Assembly: GCA_027563935.2 (NCBI GenBank)
Contig: JANVAS020000231.1
Coordinates: 17,688,001-17,752,000 of the forward strand
DNA length: 64,000 nucleotides
Direction of reading: 5' to 3'
From: Costus lasius
Taxonomy: Eukaryota > Streptophyta > Magnoliopsida > Zingiberales > Costaceae
The notes under the pieces were generated by a model. It was given only the letters and a program-made list of their open reading frames with translations, did no database searches and had not been told where the DNA came from. Below are positions 23,585-36,301 of the stretch, piece by piece; positions within the stretch are counted from its first letter, which is position 1; the number at the start of each line of letters is the position of its first letter. Both the position numbers and the translations under genes were made by a program.

Positions 23585-23600
23585 AGGACTAAAGCTTTAT

Positions 23601-23613
23601 AAGGAGGGAGGGA
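23601..23613 (+). promoter_or_regulatory. Polypurine tract of B
   Basis: AAGGAGGGAGGGA directly abuts the 3' LTR, 16 bp after the gag-pol stop. The same tract is found before the LTR of D on the opposite strand (47084-47096). Confidence 0.9.
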
Positions 23614-26600
23614 TGTAAGATCCAAGGATCTTAAGTCCTGGTAAGCATTATTTTTGAATTAAATAAAATTATTGACTGTGATATTTTTCTATCTATTGGT
23701 TGTTAATAGTTATTTAACTAGAGATTTTTGGTTGTTAATTTATTGTAAATTAATTAGGGATTATTTGTTTGATTATTGGCTATTAATTTATGATAAATTA
23801 TTATTGGCTGTTCATGATAAATTAATTAGGATTTATGGGTTGTAATTGTAAGTTAATTAATTAGAGCTTGTAAGTTAATTAATTAGACCCTATTGGTTAA
23901 TTAAACCCTTATTGGATGTTAATTAGACCTTATTGGATTTTCGTTAAGTTAATGGTTGAATTAATGGGTTTAAACTAATTGGGTTTTAAAATTCAAATTA
24001 TTAATTAAATGGATTAAACCCGAATTGAATTAATGGGTTAATGGGTTAAGAGTTAAAAACCGAAATTTAAGTAGGTAATTTCGGTTAGGGTAGAGTGTTG
24101 GCGATTTTTTGGCTTGAAAGAAACCTTGGGCGACGGCTTGAAGAACTTGGCGACTTCTTGAAGAACTTAGGCGATTCTTGGAGGCTTAGAGGTGAAATAT
24201 CTTCCTTCTCTCTTGGAGTCTTTGGTGTTGGAGGTGTTTCCTTCCTTTGGTGGCGATTCTTGGTAGAACTTCAAGCCTTAGACGAATTATTTTGGAGAGT
24301 TTTTCACCTTGTGTTCTCGGTTAAGAGGTGAGTGGAATGTCTTATTTGATCTATTAGTTTGGTTGTGTTTGTGACTTGATACAATTGAATTATTGGAATT
24401 TTTATCATGTTAAAACCGAAACTCAAGATGTATTTTTCATGTAAACCAAATTCAAGATGTTTCTTCATGTGAACCGAATCTTTGATAATTATTCATGATA
24501 ATCCGAAATCTTGATATTATTTATGAAGACCAAATTCTTGATAATATGCATGAAAACCGAAATTTTGATGATTTTCTTTATGAAATCCGAAAGTTGGTAA
24601 TATGAAATTTAAGGTATTAAATTATGGAAATTCGGAAGTTTTAGATCAATGGTTTGAGCATGAAATTCATGTTAATTCAAGGTGTAAAATTTAATAGATA
24701 GTATGTTATGTTAACCGTGGTTTATATGTAGAGATTTGTAAAATAGTTGGTATGAATACATGTTTTAATTTTTGTTAATTTTATGGATAGTTTGTATGAC
24801 TACATGTTTTAGTTTTATGTTAATTTTTATGGATGCTTGTTAACTGCATTATTGAGAAATTGTTTGAGAAATTTGGATGATAACCTAGTAAGGTTTGACT
24901 GAACTAATCAGCATGAAACCTAAGGACCACACTACATTATATGATTGTTAATATTATGTAATTATGTGATTTTTAAATATTAGGTGTTTATGTGATTTTT
25001 GGAATATTATGTTGTTATGTAAATTGTGAACATTATGTGGTTATGAGATTTTTGAAAATTATGTGATTATGAGAATTTTGAATATTATGTGTTATGTGTT
25101 GGTTAGGACTATGGTTAAGTGTAACAGTGTACTCATAGGATAGTCCTTATGTGATATGTGAAGGGTTTGAATTTCAGCCCTGTATTTGATATGTGAGGGG
25201 GCTGATGTTCGGCCTGCCTATTATGATTTTTGTGATGGGGGTTGATGTTCAGCCTGCCCGATATGATTTTTGTGATGACTATCCTAGAGTCTAGTTGACA
25301 CTTAGGAGTCCACCTTTGTGAAATATGAAATAAGATATGTCTGTTGTCCAGTAGGAACCTTTTGGGAGAACGGGTTTTGACGCAAAGTGCCATGTCTTGG
25401 TCGGACAGGGGCCACCTCTTGATGTCATTACTCTTTTATGTGATGGGGTGATATAAGACGCAAAGTGCCATGTCTTGATCAGACAGGGGCCACCTCTTGA
25501 TGTCATCACTCTCATTTTGTGATGTTGGGTGTCGTAGAGCAAAGTGCCACGTCATGACCTGACGGGGGCCACCTCTTGAATCTACACACAATCCATCGAT
25601 GTGTTATGGGGTGAGAGAGCAAAGTGCCATGTCGTGACCTGGCGGGGGCCACCTCTTGATTCTACTCACTATCTATGTTTATGTGTTGCACGAGATTTTG
25701 CAGCTCCCAGTGCTTTGGCCAAGCCGGGTTAGACCATATTGGTCACTACTGAATATGCTGGACAACTAGGTTAATTAAGTATGGTGTGTTTAGTTGGTTT
25801 AGAATATATGTGTTTAATTGGGTTAGAGTAAAACTCTAGAACCTGAATTTGTTATATGTTAGTGTGTACATTTAATTGTCTATATGACTTCTGTTTCTTT
25901 ATTTTGTTATATGTTGACATAATGTTCTGTTAAATATTTTTAAAAATAATCTGCCTATATTTTTGAATGTATGTTATGGATGGTCGATTTAGACTATCCA
26001 CTCACTGGGCTGTGTAGCTCACCCCTCACTATTTTCAGGCATAGAGCAGGGGCGCATGTCTTGAGTGCATTGGCGTGGATAATTATGCTGTTTGCTGTTT
26101 TAAGAATTTTTATGCTTAATTCTTGGGGCCGGTTGTGGCCTTAACATAAACTATATGAACTATGTGAATCATGAGACTATGTGAACTATGTGAAGTATGT
26201 TGCCAGTTATGGCAGTCTTATGAGTTTGATTTTTGTGTCACCGCGGGCTTCAGCCTGGATTCGGTGTTTGGTATGAGTTTATAAAATCGATTTTGTGATT
26301 TTGTTTTGAATTTCGGCTTGTTGTATATTCTGTGCAATCGGTTTTGATATACCCTGTAACTTGCATATGTCTAGTGCAAGTATTGCCTGGTGGCAGGTAC
26401 CTTTATGGATTTTATGAATTTGAATCGGTTTTGATATAACTATTGCCTTGCATATGTCTAGTGCAAGGATTGCGTGGTGGCAGGTACCCTTATGAGATTT
26501 GAGTTTTGTGAATTTGTGTGTATGGATTTATGGAAATTTTTCAGATCGTGTTTTCTTGAACTCGGTTTTACCTAGCATATGATCGATCTTATATGAAACA

Positions 26601-26658
26601 TCCTGTATCATTTGTGAATTGTGCCATTAGTTTGGGGTTAAGAATGTGGGATGTTACA
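23614..26658 (+). repeat. Element B 3' LTR (3045 bp)
   Basis: Same length as the 5' LTR with no indel. Differences noticed include single-base changes near 23696, 23723, 23780, 25115, 25630, 25673, 25930 and 26463, about 0.3% in all. Contains the tandem repeat at 25382-25697. Confidence 0.95.
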
Positions 26659-26812
26659 GTTTTGGTTTCAGTCTCAGTTGTGGCCTCTTTAATTATAAGG
26701 GTATAGAGAGGTTGATCTTCTAGGCATTCCTTAGCAAAGGTTTGGGGTTGGATAAGCTGGATGGTTGGTTTTGTTTGTTTGGGTTCTTCTATCTTGCCTT
26801 TGCTAGTGGAGG
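26659..26812 (-). pseudogene. Element E gag-pol linker between insertions B and C
   Basis: A 154-bp orphan piece of E coding sequence (protease-RT linker, Thr/Lys/Gln-rich). It begins with GTTTT, the B target duplication, and ends with GGAGG, the C target duplication. Its frame matches both the protease piece upstream (36302 onward) and the RT piece downstream (15803), which shows that both insertions hit one originally continuous gene. Confidence 0.88.
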
Positions 26813-28906
26813 TGTTGGGAAACCCCGGGGACATTTTACAAATTTTCAGAGCCATGGACATACATTTTACGCAGCGGAAGAATGTCCCCGAAACAGGCTA
26901 GTCCCAAAAACCCAGTGAAGATCTCTTGCGAGGGGGTCGACACGATGTGATAGTAAGTACCTTGAAGCAAGTAGAAGCCGATGTCGATGAAGGCGCCCAA
27001 GTGTTCGCCCTCTGCAGTCTCGCACACATGGATTCCTCAAGTTTTCTTCTTCCTCGCCCGGTGCTAGCCTCGGGAAGAAGATCCATGCCTTAGGAGAGTC
27101 CTCCAAGCAACTTGCGCCACCACCAAGATGTGATGCGCCAAGGAGATGGAAGGAGAAGACAACGCCGCAAGCCTTCTTGTTCCTTTGCGCCAAGGAAAGG
27201 AAGAGAAGAAGCATGCTTGCGCCCTTGATGGAAGAAGAAGAGCTCTAAGCTCTCCAAGCCGTCGCCCTCTAATACTTCACGCCTCCAAGGAATTAGCATC
27301 ATGAAGAGAGGGGGCGGCAAGGGCTTATTTATAGGAGCAAGAGGCGGTTAGGGGAGAATGGTAAGTGTTGACAATTAGGGCATGATTCTAGGAGATTATC
27401 CAATCAATTATATTGATTAAATCTCCACTCCCATATGGGCCTAAGACTTGCCAAAGCAAGCATCAGCCATATGCGCCCATATTATGCCATATGAGGCATT
27501 AATCCCATCCATGCGCCTAGACCTAGTCAAGGCAATATGATGGATTGCCAAATGTGGCTTGGGCGCAAGTCCTAATCCAATTAGGACTCTAATTATGTTA
27601 ATAATCAGCCCACAATTGTCAAACACAATCCAATCAATTATCTTGTGTGATTTAATCAAATCCAATTTGATTTAATCACCTAGGAGATACCAAACAAGGC
27701 ATAGGCGCAAATCCTAGTCCAACTAGGATTCCATATGCGCCTATCCTATTGATTCATCCCCATTATACCCTTCAAGCCTCATATCCCTTCAATACAACTT
27801 ATTAGCAAGCCCAACTAAGCAATGGGCCAAGCCCAAAGTCCATTATGCATGTTAACCAAGCTATTGGATCCAATCCAATTTAACCCATGGTTAAATGAGG
27901 CTAACCATGGTTAATTTGATCGATATGCCAAAAACGGAAGTTGGCCCCAATAAGTTTCTTCCATCTCATCAGGCCCATTGGCGCTGATGAAATCTCCCAA
28001 ATAGATCAGAGTTATCCCATAACTCGATCTAAAGGCTACCCGATCAATATGAAAACTCGAGTATCAAGGTGTGCGACCCTGTAGGTTCCTCTAACGCTGG
28101 CAGTGCAGACCAAAGGTCATCACAAGCAGTGAGTGGCACCTAGCAGTGCATCGCTGCTACCCAGGTTATTGGAATGGATATCGACATCGACATCCCCATC
28201 ATCGCAACTAGGTACAGATGCATTACAGTCTCTTTGCCGTACTGATATCCAATTGGACAAGTGTGTCACCACTTGTTTTCATCCAATCGCATGGCTATGA
28301 CTAAAACAGGTTCTCACCTAGGTATGGCCATATACTCTCAGTCATAGAACCATAAGGGAGCTCCATGGATATCACACTTCCCTAAGGAATGGGCAAATCC
28401 TATGTCTGTCCATTGACCTTCTCATATGGGTCGTAACATGCTCAATGACAACCGTTATGACCTCCCAACTACGGCAAGGTGTTAGGTTGCATCAAAGCAA
28501 GTCCCTAACCATGTAGAATGGTCAATGACCTCAAGTCAAGGGATCAATGCATCTCCTGTCACTTGTGAGGATAACTTATGACACCAAGTCATAGCCTCAC
28601 AGTGGGTCTATCCAGTATATCGTCCAATGATATACCCATGTGTCTGCGTTAGCACCACGTGCCTAACCAGCCCACATACCAGTCTCACAAGTACCAGAGT
28701 TGTCCCATATCCACTCAGGTACATCGACTGGGGACTATAGTTCGAGCACAGATCCAATCTGTCTCCAGGGACATTATCATGTAAGTACACAATCGCAGGT
28801 GTAGACAAACAATGATAACGACAATACCAGAAAGATATATATTAATATCAGAGTCAAGTAGTACAAAGATGGACCAAAACTAGGTCCTAGGGCATATACA
28901 CCAACA
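26813..28906 (-). repeat. Copia C 3' LTR (2094 bp)
   Basis: On the minus strand it starts TGTTGGTGTATATGCCC beside the PPT and ends TTTCCCAACA. Hairpin sites: AGCAGTGA/TCGCTGCT (28125/28151) and GACC/GGTC (28108/28115), at the positions equivalent to those in the A-family LTRs. Confidence 0.95.
27322..27334 (-). promoter_or_regulatory. TATA box in C 3' LTR
   Basis: The minus strand reads CTATAAATAAGCC, about 1570 bp into the LTR. The identical sequence is at 34717-34729 in the 5' LTR, where it would drive the element transcript. Confidence 0.6.
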
Positions 28907-28927
28907 ATCTCCCACTTGCACTAAGAC

Positions 28928-31900
28928 CTAGAGGTTGATCAACCTCAACCCCATATCTCTAGTACGACCATCATGCTTCTGCTGCGCCAAAGCCTTGGTC
29001 AGTGGGTCTGCTAGATTGCTCTCTGTGTCAACTCTGCTAATCTTGACATCACCTCGATCAATGATCTCTTTGTTCAGGCGAAATCTCTTGAGTATGTGTT
29101 TGGACCTTTGATGAGACCGTGGTTCCTTATTATGTGCAGTTCCCATTGTTGTCATAGTAGAGCTCAATGGGATCCATTGCACTTGGAACCACCTGAAGTT
29201 CAGAAAAGAACTTCCTGATCCAAACGGCTTCATTGGCTGCCTTAGAAGCAACCACATACTCAGCTTCGGTTGTAGAATTAGCTATGGTGGATTGCTTGAA
29301 GCTCTTCCAGCATACAGCACCTCCAACCATCTTAAACTAATAGCTGGTCTGCGATCTGAAGTCGTCAGGATCAGACTGGAACGACTCATCAGTGAAGCCC
29401 TGCACACTGAGTTCTTCCTGTCCTCCGTAGACTTTATAGAATAAATCCTTAGTCCCTTTCAGGATACTCAAGGATATTCTTTACAGCCACCCAGTGCTGT
29501 AAACTAGGATTGGATTGGTACCGGCTGGTTATGCTCACAGCATAAGCCACAACTGGTCTAGTACACAACATTGCATACATGATCGATCCCACCACCAAAG
29601 CATAGGGCACTCGACTCATGTCATCTCTCTCAGGCTCTGTGTTGGTACACTGGTTCTTTGAGAGAGTAAGGCCATGTCTCACTGGAAGGTATCCCTTCTT
29701 GGATTGCTCCAAGTTGAACCTCTCCAGGACCTTATCAATGTGGGTACTCTGACTAAGGGCCAAGAGCCTCTTGGATCTATCCCGGTAGATCCTCACGCCT
29801 AGAATATAGGCGGCCTCCCCTAAGTCCTTCATCTCGAAACACTCCCCTAACCATGTCTTCACAGCTTGAAGACTAGGGATGTCGTTTCGGATGAGCAGTA
29901 TGTCATCGACATACATGACCAGAAAAGTCACCAAGCTCCCACTGAATTTTCTGTATACACAGGCGTCATCTTCACTTTTGATAAAGCTATAATCTCTCAC
30001 AGCTTCATCAAACTGAAGATTCTAACTTCGAGATGCTTGCTTTAATCCATAAATGGATTTCTTTAGCGTGCAGACTTTACTAGTATCTGCAGGATGGATG
30101 AAGTCATTAGGTTGTGTCATATACACATCCTTAGTTAGCTTCCCGTTAAGGAACGCTGTCTTCACATCCATCTGCCATATCTCATAATCATGATATGCAG
30201 TAATAGCAAGCAGAATCCGAATGGATTTGATCATGGCAACTGGCGAGAAGGTTTCATCATAGTCCACCCCGTGGACTTGTTTAAATCCTTTAGCCACTAG
30301 TCTACCCTTATAGGTAACTATTTTGCCATCCATGTCTGTCTTCCTCTTGAAGACCCATTTACACCCTATGGGTTTTACCCCATCGGGCAGCTCAACCAAA
30401 TCCCAGACTTGGTTAGCCGACATGGAATCCATCTCGGATCGCATGGCCTCAAGCCATCTCTCGGAGTCCGGTCCACTGACCGCCTCATCATAAGTCCTGG
30501 GTTCATCCTCCATGATGAAGATCCCATCGTGTTGGGTCGGCAGCGACCCATACCTCTCAGGTGCACGACGAAACCTCCCAGACCTACATGGGGCCTGTGT
30601 CTGAGCCTCAGGCTGCCTAGCAACCGGTGCAGGTGGCTCAGGTTCCCATCTCTATGTCTTGTGGTTGCACTTGGACCTCGTCAAAGTCAAACTTCCTCCC
30701 ACTAACTTCTTTCATGAGAAATTCTTTCTCTAGAAAGACCGTACCCCGAGCAACAAAAACTTTGTTCTCGGTGGGAATATAGAAGTAGTAACCCTTAGTC
30801 TCCTTAGGGTACCCCACAAACATACACTTATCAATCTAGGTTCTAGCTTGCTAGAATCCTGACGTTTGACATAAGCCTCACATCCCTAGATCCTGATAAA
30901 AGTGAGATTAGGGCGTCTCCCATTCCATACCTCGTATGGAATCTTTAAGACACTCTTAGATGGAACATCATTCAGTATTAGAGAAGCCTTTTCAAGTGCA
31001 TGTCCCCAGAATGAGGGAGGTAGAGTTGCATGACTCATCATAGACCGAACTATGTCCAACATGGTTCGATTTCTCCTTTCAGATACACCATTCTACCGAG
31101 GTGCTCTAGGAGGCGTGAGTTGGGATAGGATCCCACACTTACTCAGATAGTCAAAGAATACACTGCTCAGGTGCTCTCCATCACGATCTGATCGAAGATC
31201 CTTAAAGGATCTACCAAGCTGGTTCTCTACTTCATGTCTGAACTCCTTAAGTTTCTCAAAGGATTCAGACTCATGTCTCATCATGTAGACATAACCATAT
31301 CTACTGAAGTCATCAGTAAATGTGATGAAGTAGTTATACCCTCCTTTGGCTTGTTTATTGAATAGCCCACACACATCACTATGTATGAGATCCAACAAAC
31401 CTCCTGCCCTCTCACCAGTCTTGGTGAAGGGCGTCTTTGTTATTTTCCCTAATAAACAAGTCTCATATGTATCAAGTTCCTCCAAGGAACTCGAATCTAG
31501 CAACCCATTTGCATGGAGTTGTCGAATACGATTCTTGTTTATATGGGCTAATCGACAATGCCGTAGGAAAGCATCAACTGGACCACTCAGTTTGGTCCTT
31601 TTATTATTTATGTTACAAATAGAGCTAACCATGTCCAAGACATGCGGACCATTGCACAAAGTACCCTTCCCATAAAACATGTTTGCAAAAGAAAAAGAAC
31701 ATAAGTTCTCTTTTATTTCAAACCTAAATCCTTTCTTTGCCAAGCAAGGAGTGGATACAATGTTTTGGTAAGGGAAGGTACATAATAGCAATTGTCTAGC
31801 TTTAACTGAAGTCCTAAAGGCAGGGAGAGAAACTCCTACAGCAACAGCAGCAACTTGTGCCCTGTTACCTATCCGTAGGTCAATCTCTCTAGGCCTTACC

Positions 31901-32501
31901 GATCTATCCTTTCTGAGCCTTTGCATATTTGTACTCCACATGCGGTATCCAATACCCATGTCATAGGAGTAGAAAGGTTGACTTCGGTAACATAAATACC
32001 TGAGCATGAAGACAAGGCCTTGCCTTTCTTCTCCTAATTCTGAAGTTGAAACATGTCCTTCAACATGTGAGGTGGTCCTCCACATGAATAGCACCTATTA
32101 TTCCTGATCATATCCATCTTTAATTTCAGTTCCTTGGTCAAGCCTTTCGGCTCAACACACTGAATATCAACTTTAGCAGGATTGAGCTCAACCAATTCAT
32201 CAAAGAGCTGCCTTAGATTAAAATAATTTCGGAGGCACTCTTCGATTCATATCACCCTTTAAATTCAAGTGACATATTGGTTAGCAACCTCCAAAGTATC
32301 AACCTGATGCTTATCATAAGCATCCCTCTCAGCCGCTGAGGCCGAGCATGGAAGTGGCTCAGGAATAAGACGCTCAAGAACATAAAGCTTCCTCTCGAGC
32401 TTGAGTACGATTCTCAAGTTCATATACCAATCCAGTAAGTTGGATCCAACCAACTTATCCAGGGTAGATCGCAGTAACCAATTGCTATTGTTCATAGCCA
32501 T
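28928..32501 (-). pseudogene. gag-pol: Copia C gag-pol, heavily degraded
   Basis: Begins at an ATG at 32501 (MAMNNSNWLL). Gag is open only to about 32265, then is shortened and frame-broken, and its zinc knuckle (near 32070) has lost the last Cys. The GAG-pre-integrase/integrase part (32094-31093) ends at TAG 31093-31095 where the family has Trp. RT is open at 30513-30022 and stops at a second Trp-to-TAG; a Tyr-Val-Asp-Asp motif survives in the next piece (30000-29449). A frameshift near 29450 and further breaks near 29335 and 29130 split RNase H. The C-terminal TKALAQQKHD part survives to a stop at 28928. Compared with H the proteins are clearly from another copia family. It cannot encode working enzymes. 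Confidence 0.9.
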
Positions 32502-34194
32502 TGTTCTACAACAACCAAGAAACAGTAGATTAGTACTACTTCGAGTCATTTAAACTGGACTTGCCTTTTAAATGACCATGGCTCCCACTATTTTTAATCG
32601 AATTGACAACCCACAAAGTCAATCGAGAAATCCAAGATTTCCTAGTGAGATGAGATCCTCATTCCACACAGGGCTTCGCGTCCCACGAGGGTGGGATGAG
32701 ATGCACAAAGTGACCCATGTTTCCTAAGGTGGGCGCGCCGGCCGATTGCTCCAAGCAATTCCCCTTATTGAGACAGTCCAGGCATTTCATGTCCAGCGAG
32801 GGCTGGATACAACATGAAACCCTTACCTCTCAATGATGCCTCTAGACTTTCACCATGTGCCCAGCACATGTGAACTTCTAGTCAAGTCCATCCCTAACCG
32901 TTATGCCCAGGGCCAACGGGTTTCCTTGCGAAGGCACGCCCAGGTTAAAACTGGACTGGGGAAACCATTGCCACCACGCACTTTCTAAAGATAAGTGGGT
33001 GTGTCCCACGAGGGTGGGAAACAGTTCACAACTCCACTGATCGATAGCTTAGTGAGGGCTACGCGTTAGAAGGCTACTAGACTTGATATTTTAATTGAGG
33101 ATTTTTGTTTAAGGTCTCATCATCTCAGTTTTATCTTATGTCTATCATTACAGGCATGCAATCCTATGGTGATAACATAACAATAAAACATCACAGGCAT
33201 GCTTTAGCTTTTGTAAAGAAAGCAATAAAAGGATGGTGTGATCATAGCCCATTCAAGACATTGAACCAATCCATGCCAAAAAGGGGTTCAACTCTTGACC
33301 TAGGATTCAAGCCCCAAGATTAGACCTAGCCTAGCCGACCTCTAGCTCTATCTTCAAGGTTGGCTCCAAGGTCATTCTCCCATGGTTTAGCTCTCAAACC
33401 CTAGGGGTATACCCACAAGGTTCGGCCAATGCCATGGTCTTCCTCCAAGGAAGGTGCGCCATTTAGCAAGCCACAAGAGGGATAGCACACAAGCACAAGG
33501 CTCGGCCAAACCCTAACTTGCGCTCCTATGCAAGGATGTGCCACCTTTGAAGCTTGTTGCGCCATCAGGCAAGGATGCGCAACCAAGCAAGCATGCACCT
33601 TGCTCCAAGTAGATGCGCCACCCTAATCTTCTTCTTAGTTAAAAGCAAAAAGAAAAGCGGCACGCAGGCCTCACAAGGATACATCACAGGCATGTTAAGG
33701 GGCTTGATATATGACCACAACATCATGCATAATCAAGTACTTACTCATGCAATTCTATATGCTCATGAAAAACATAAAATCTGAAATTTTACTTTTTCAT
33801 AAAACATGTCTCTCTTCCTTCCCTTCATATCACAAATCTTTGATTCTAAGTTTCTCTCAGGAGTCTACAAGAGGCATACCGGTTGCCCTCCTTGCAATCC
33901 CTAACTTGCTAGGATAAGGGCAATCACCCAGTCCATGCCCTATTCCAACAAGTCTCTCAAGATAGGTCTATCCTATTATGAGAGGAGAAATTTTCTCTTC
34001 CACGTATCGGTCTATCCCATCACATGAAGAGAGCAAAGAACCACAAGAAGTTAATTAGAAGTAAGAAACAAGAGACCTACAATTTTTCTACTTAAAGAAA
34101 AATCATGCGCCAACATCTATGCAATATGCGAAAATGTAGATATGGCATGTGAGCATGAAAAGCATGAAAGAACATCGTTCGAGGCTCGCAAGTA
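32502..34194 (-). other. Copia C 5' leader with three stem-loops
   Basis: About 1.7 kb between the PBS and gag. Three perfect stem-loops with a CCTC loop on the transcript strand: TCCCAC/GTGGGA at 33004-33019, a double stem at 32785-32819 (TTTCATG/CATGAAA outside, TCCAGC/GCTGGA inside, TTGTA bulge), and TCCCAC/GTGGGA at 32681-32696. The leader ends TTGTTGTAG just before gag. The part from about 33400 to 34190 matches element I. Confidence 0.7.
32785..32819 (-). other. Leader stem-loop b of copia C
   Basis: The outer 7-bp stem TTTCATG/CATGAAA and inner 6-bp stem TCCAGC/GCTGGA are both perfect, separated on the transcript's 5' side by the bulge UUGUA. The same architecture and bulge, with unrelated stem sequences, occurs in copias F, G and H. 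Confidence 0.7.
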
Positions 34195-34206
34195 GCTCTA
34201 ATACCA
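34195..34206 (-). promoter_or_regulatory. Primer binding site of C
   Basis: The minus strand reads TGGTATTAGAGC one base after the 5' LTR: initiator-Met complement with one mismatch. Confidence 0.85.
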
Positions 34207-34207
34207 C

Positions 34208-36301
34208 TGTTGGGAAACCCCGGGGACATTTTACAAATTTTCAGAGCCATGGACATACATTTTACGCAGCGGAAGAATGTCCCCGAAACAGGCTAGTCCC
34301 AAAAACCCAGTGAAGATCTCTTGCGAGGGGGTCGACACGATGTGATAGTAAGTACCTTGAAGCAATTAGAAGCCGATGTCGATGAAGGCGCCCAAGTGTT
34401 CGCCCTCTGCAGTCTCGCACACACGGATTCCTCAAGTTTTCTTCTTCCTCGCCCGGTGCTAGCCTCGGGAAGAAGATCCATGCCTTAGGAGAGTCCTCCA
34501 AGCAACTTGCGCCACCACCAAGATGTGATGCGCCAAGGAGATGGAAGGAGAAGACAACGCCGCAAGCCTTCTTGTTCCTTTGCGCCAAGGAAAGGAAGAG
34601 AAGAAGCATGCTTGCGCCCTTGATGGAAGAAGAAGAGCTCTAAGCTCTCCAAGCCGTCGCCCTCTAATACTTCACGCCTCCAAGGAATTAGCATCATGAA
34701 GAGAGGGGGCGGCAAGGGCTTATTTATAGGAGCAAGAGGCGGTTAGGGGAGAATGGTAAGTGTTGACAATTAGGGCATGATTCTAGGAGATTATCCAATC
34801 AATTATATTGATTAAATCTCCACTCCCATATGGGCCTAAGACTTGCTAAAGCAAGCATCAGCCATATGCGCCCATATCATGCCATATGAGGCATTAATCC
34901 CATCCATGCGCCTAGACCTAGTCAAGGCAATATGATGGATTGCCTAATGTGGCTTGGGCGCAAGTCCTAATCCAATTAGGACTCTAATTATGTTAATAAT
35001 CAGCCCACAATTGTCAAACACAATCGAATCAATTATCTTGTGTGATTTAATCAAATCCAATTTGATTTAATCACCTAGGAGATACCAAACAAGGCATAGG
35101 CGCAAATCCTAGTCCAACTAGGATTCCATATGCGCCTATCCTATTGATTCATCCCCATTATACCCTTCAAGCCTCATATCCCTTCAATACAACTTATTAG
35201 CAAGCCCAACTAAGCAATGGGCCAAGCCCAAAGTCCATTATGCATGTTAACCAAGCTATTGGATCCAATCCAATTTAACCCATGGTTAAATGAGGCTAAC
35301 CATGGTTAATTTGATCGATATGCCAAAAACGGAAGTTGGCCCCAATAAGTTTCTTCCATCTCATCAGGCCCATTGGCGCTGATGAAATCTCCCAAATAGA
35401 TCAGAGTTATCCCATAACTCGATCTAAAGGCTACCCGATCAATATGAAAACTCGAGTATCAAGGTGTGCGACCCTGTAGGTTCCTCTAACGCTGGCAGTG
35501 CAGACCAAAGGTCATCACAAGCAGTGAGTGGCACCTAGCAGTGCATCGCTGCTACCCAGGTTATTGGAATGGATATCGACATCGACATCCCCATCATCGC
35601 AACTAGGTACAGATGCATTACAGTCTCTTTGCCGTACTGATATCCGATTCGACAAGTGTGTCACCACTTGTTTTCATCCAATCGCATGGCTATGACTAAA
35701 ATAGGTTCTCACCTAGGTATGGCCATACACTCTCAGTCATAGAACCATAAGGGAGCTCCATGGATATCACACTTCCCTAAGGAAGGGGAAAATCCTATGT
35801 CTGTCCATTGACCTTCTCATATGGGTCGTGACATGCTCAATGACAACCGTTATGACCTCCCAACTACGGCAAGGTGTTAGGTTGCATCAAAGCAAGTCCC
35901 TAACCATGTAGAATGGTCAATGACCTCAAGTCAAGGGATCAATGCATCTCCTGTCACTTGTGAGGATAACTTATGACACCAAGTCATAGCCTCACAGCGG
36001 GTTTATCCAGTATATCCTCCAATGATATACCCATGTGTCTGCGTTAGCACCACGTGCCTAACCAGCCCACATACCAGTCTCACAAGTACCAGAGTTGTCC
36101 CATATCCACTCAGGTACATCGACTGGGGACTATAGTTCGAGCACAGATCCAATCTGTCTCCAGGGACATTATCATGTAAGTACACAATCGCAGGTGTAGA
36201 CAAACAATGATAACGACAATGCCATAAAGATATATATTAATATCAGAGTCAAGTAGTACAAAGATGGACCAAAACTAGGTCCTAGGGCATATACACCAAC
36301 A
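34208..36301 (-). repeat. Copia C 5' LTR (2094 bp)
   Basis: Equal in length to the 3' LTR; alignment offset is a constant 7395 bp, so there is no net indel. A few substitutions are visible, for example near 34366, 34425, 34846, 35648 and 36003. Confidence 0.95.

Larger units (their letters stand above)
15804..26658 (+). mobile_element. Complete gypsy (Tekay/Del-type) element B
   Basis: A 10,855-bp element with two 3045-bp LTRs, PBS, one intact gag-pol and PPT. The 5-bp target duplication GTTTT flanks it (15799-15803 and 26659-26663). It sits inside the coding sequence of element E in the opposite orientation. I counted about eight differences between its LTRs by eye, so it is a young insertion. 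Long LTRs plus a C-terminal chromodomain indicate the Tekay/Del clade. Confidence 0.96.
26813..36301 (-). mobile_element. Copia element C, structurally complete but coding-defective
   Basis: A 9489-bp element with equal-length 2094-bp LTRs (TGTTGG...CCAACA), flanked by the perfect 5-bp duplication GGAGG (26808-26812 and 36302-36306). It lies inside element E in the same orientation. PBS and PPT are present, but gag-pol has many stops, frame changes and a gag deletion. I counted about 16-20 LTR differences by eye (near 1%), so it moved fairly recently although its genes are ruined. Confidence 0.95.

Noticed and set aside
23585..23613. Additional env-like gene after pol in B or the copias
   Set aside because: Only 10-30 bp separate the gag-pol stop from the PPT in B, A, F and H, leaving no room for an extra gene.
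26867..27214. 115-codon minus frame in the C LTR, repeated at 34262-34609
   Set aside because: LTR sequence downstream of the TATA box; duplicated with the LTR, no domain. Some similarity to a frame at 8563-8901 is explained by homologous LTRs.
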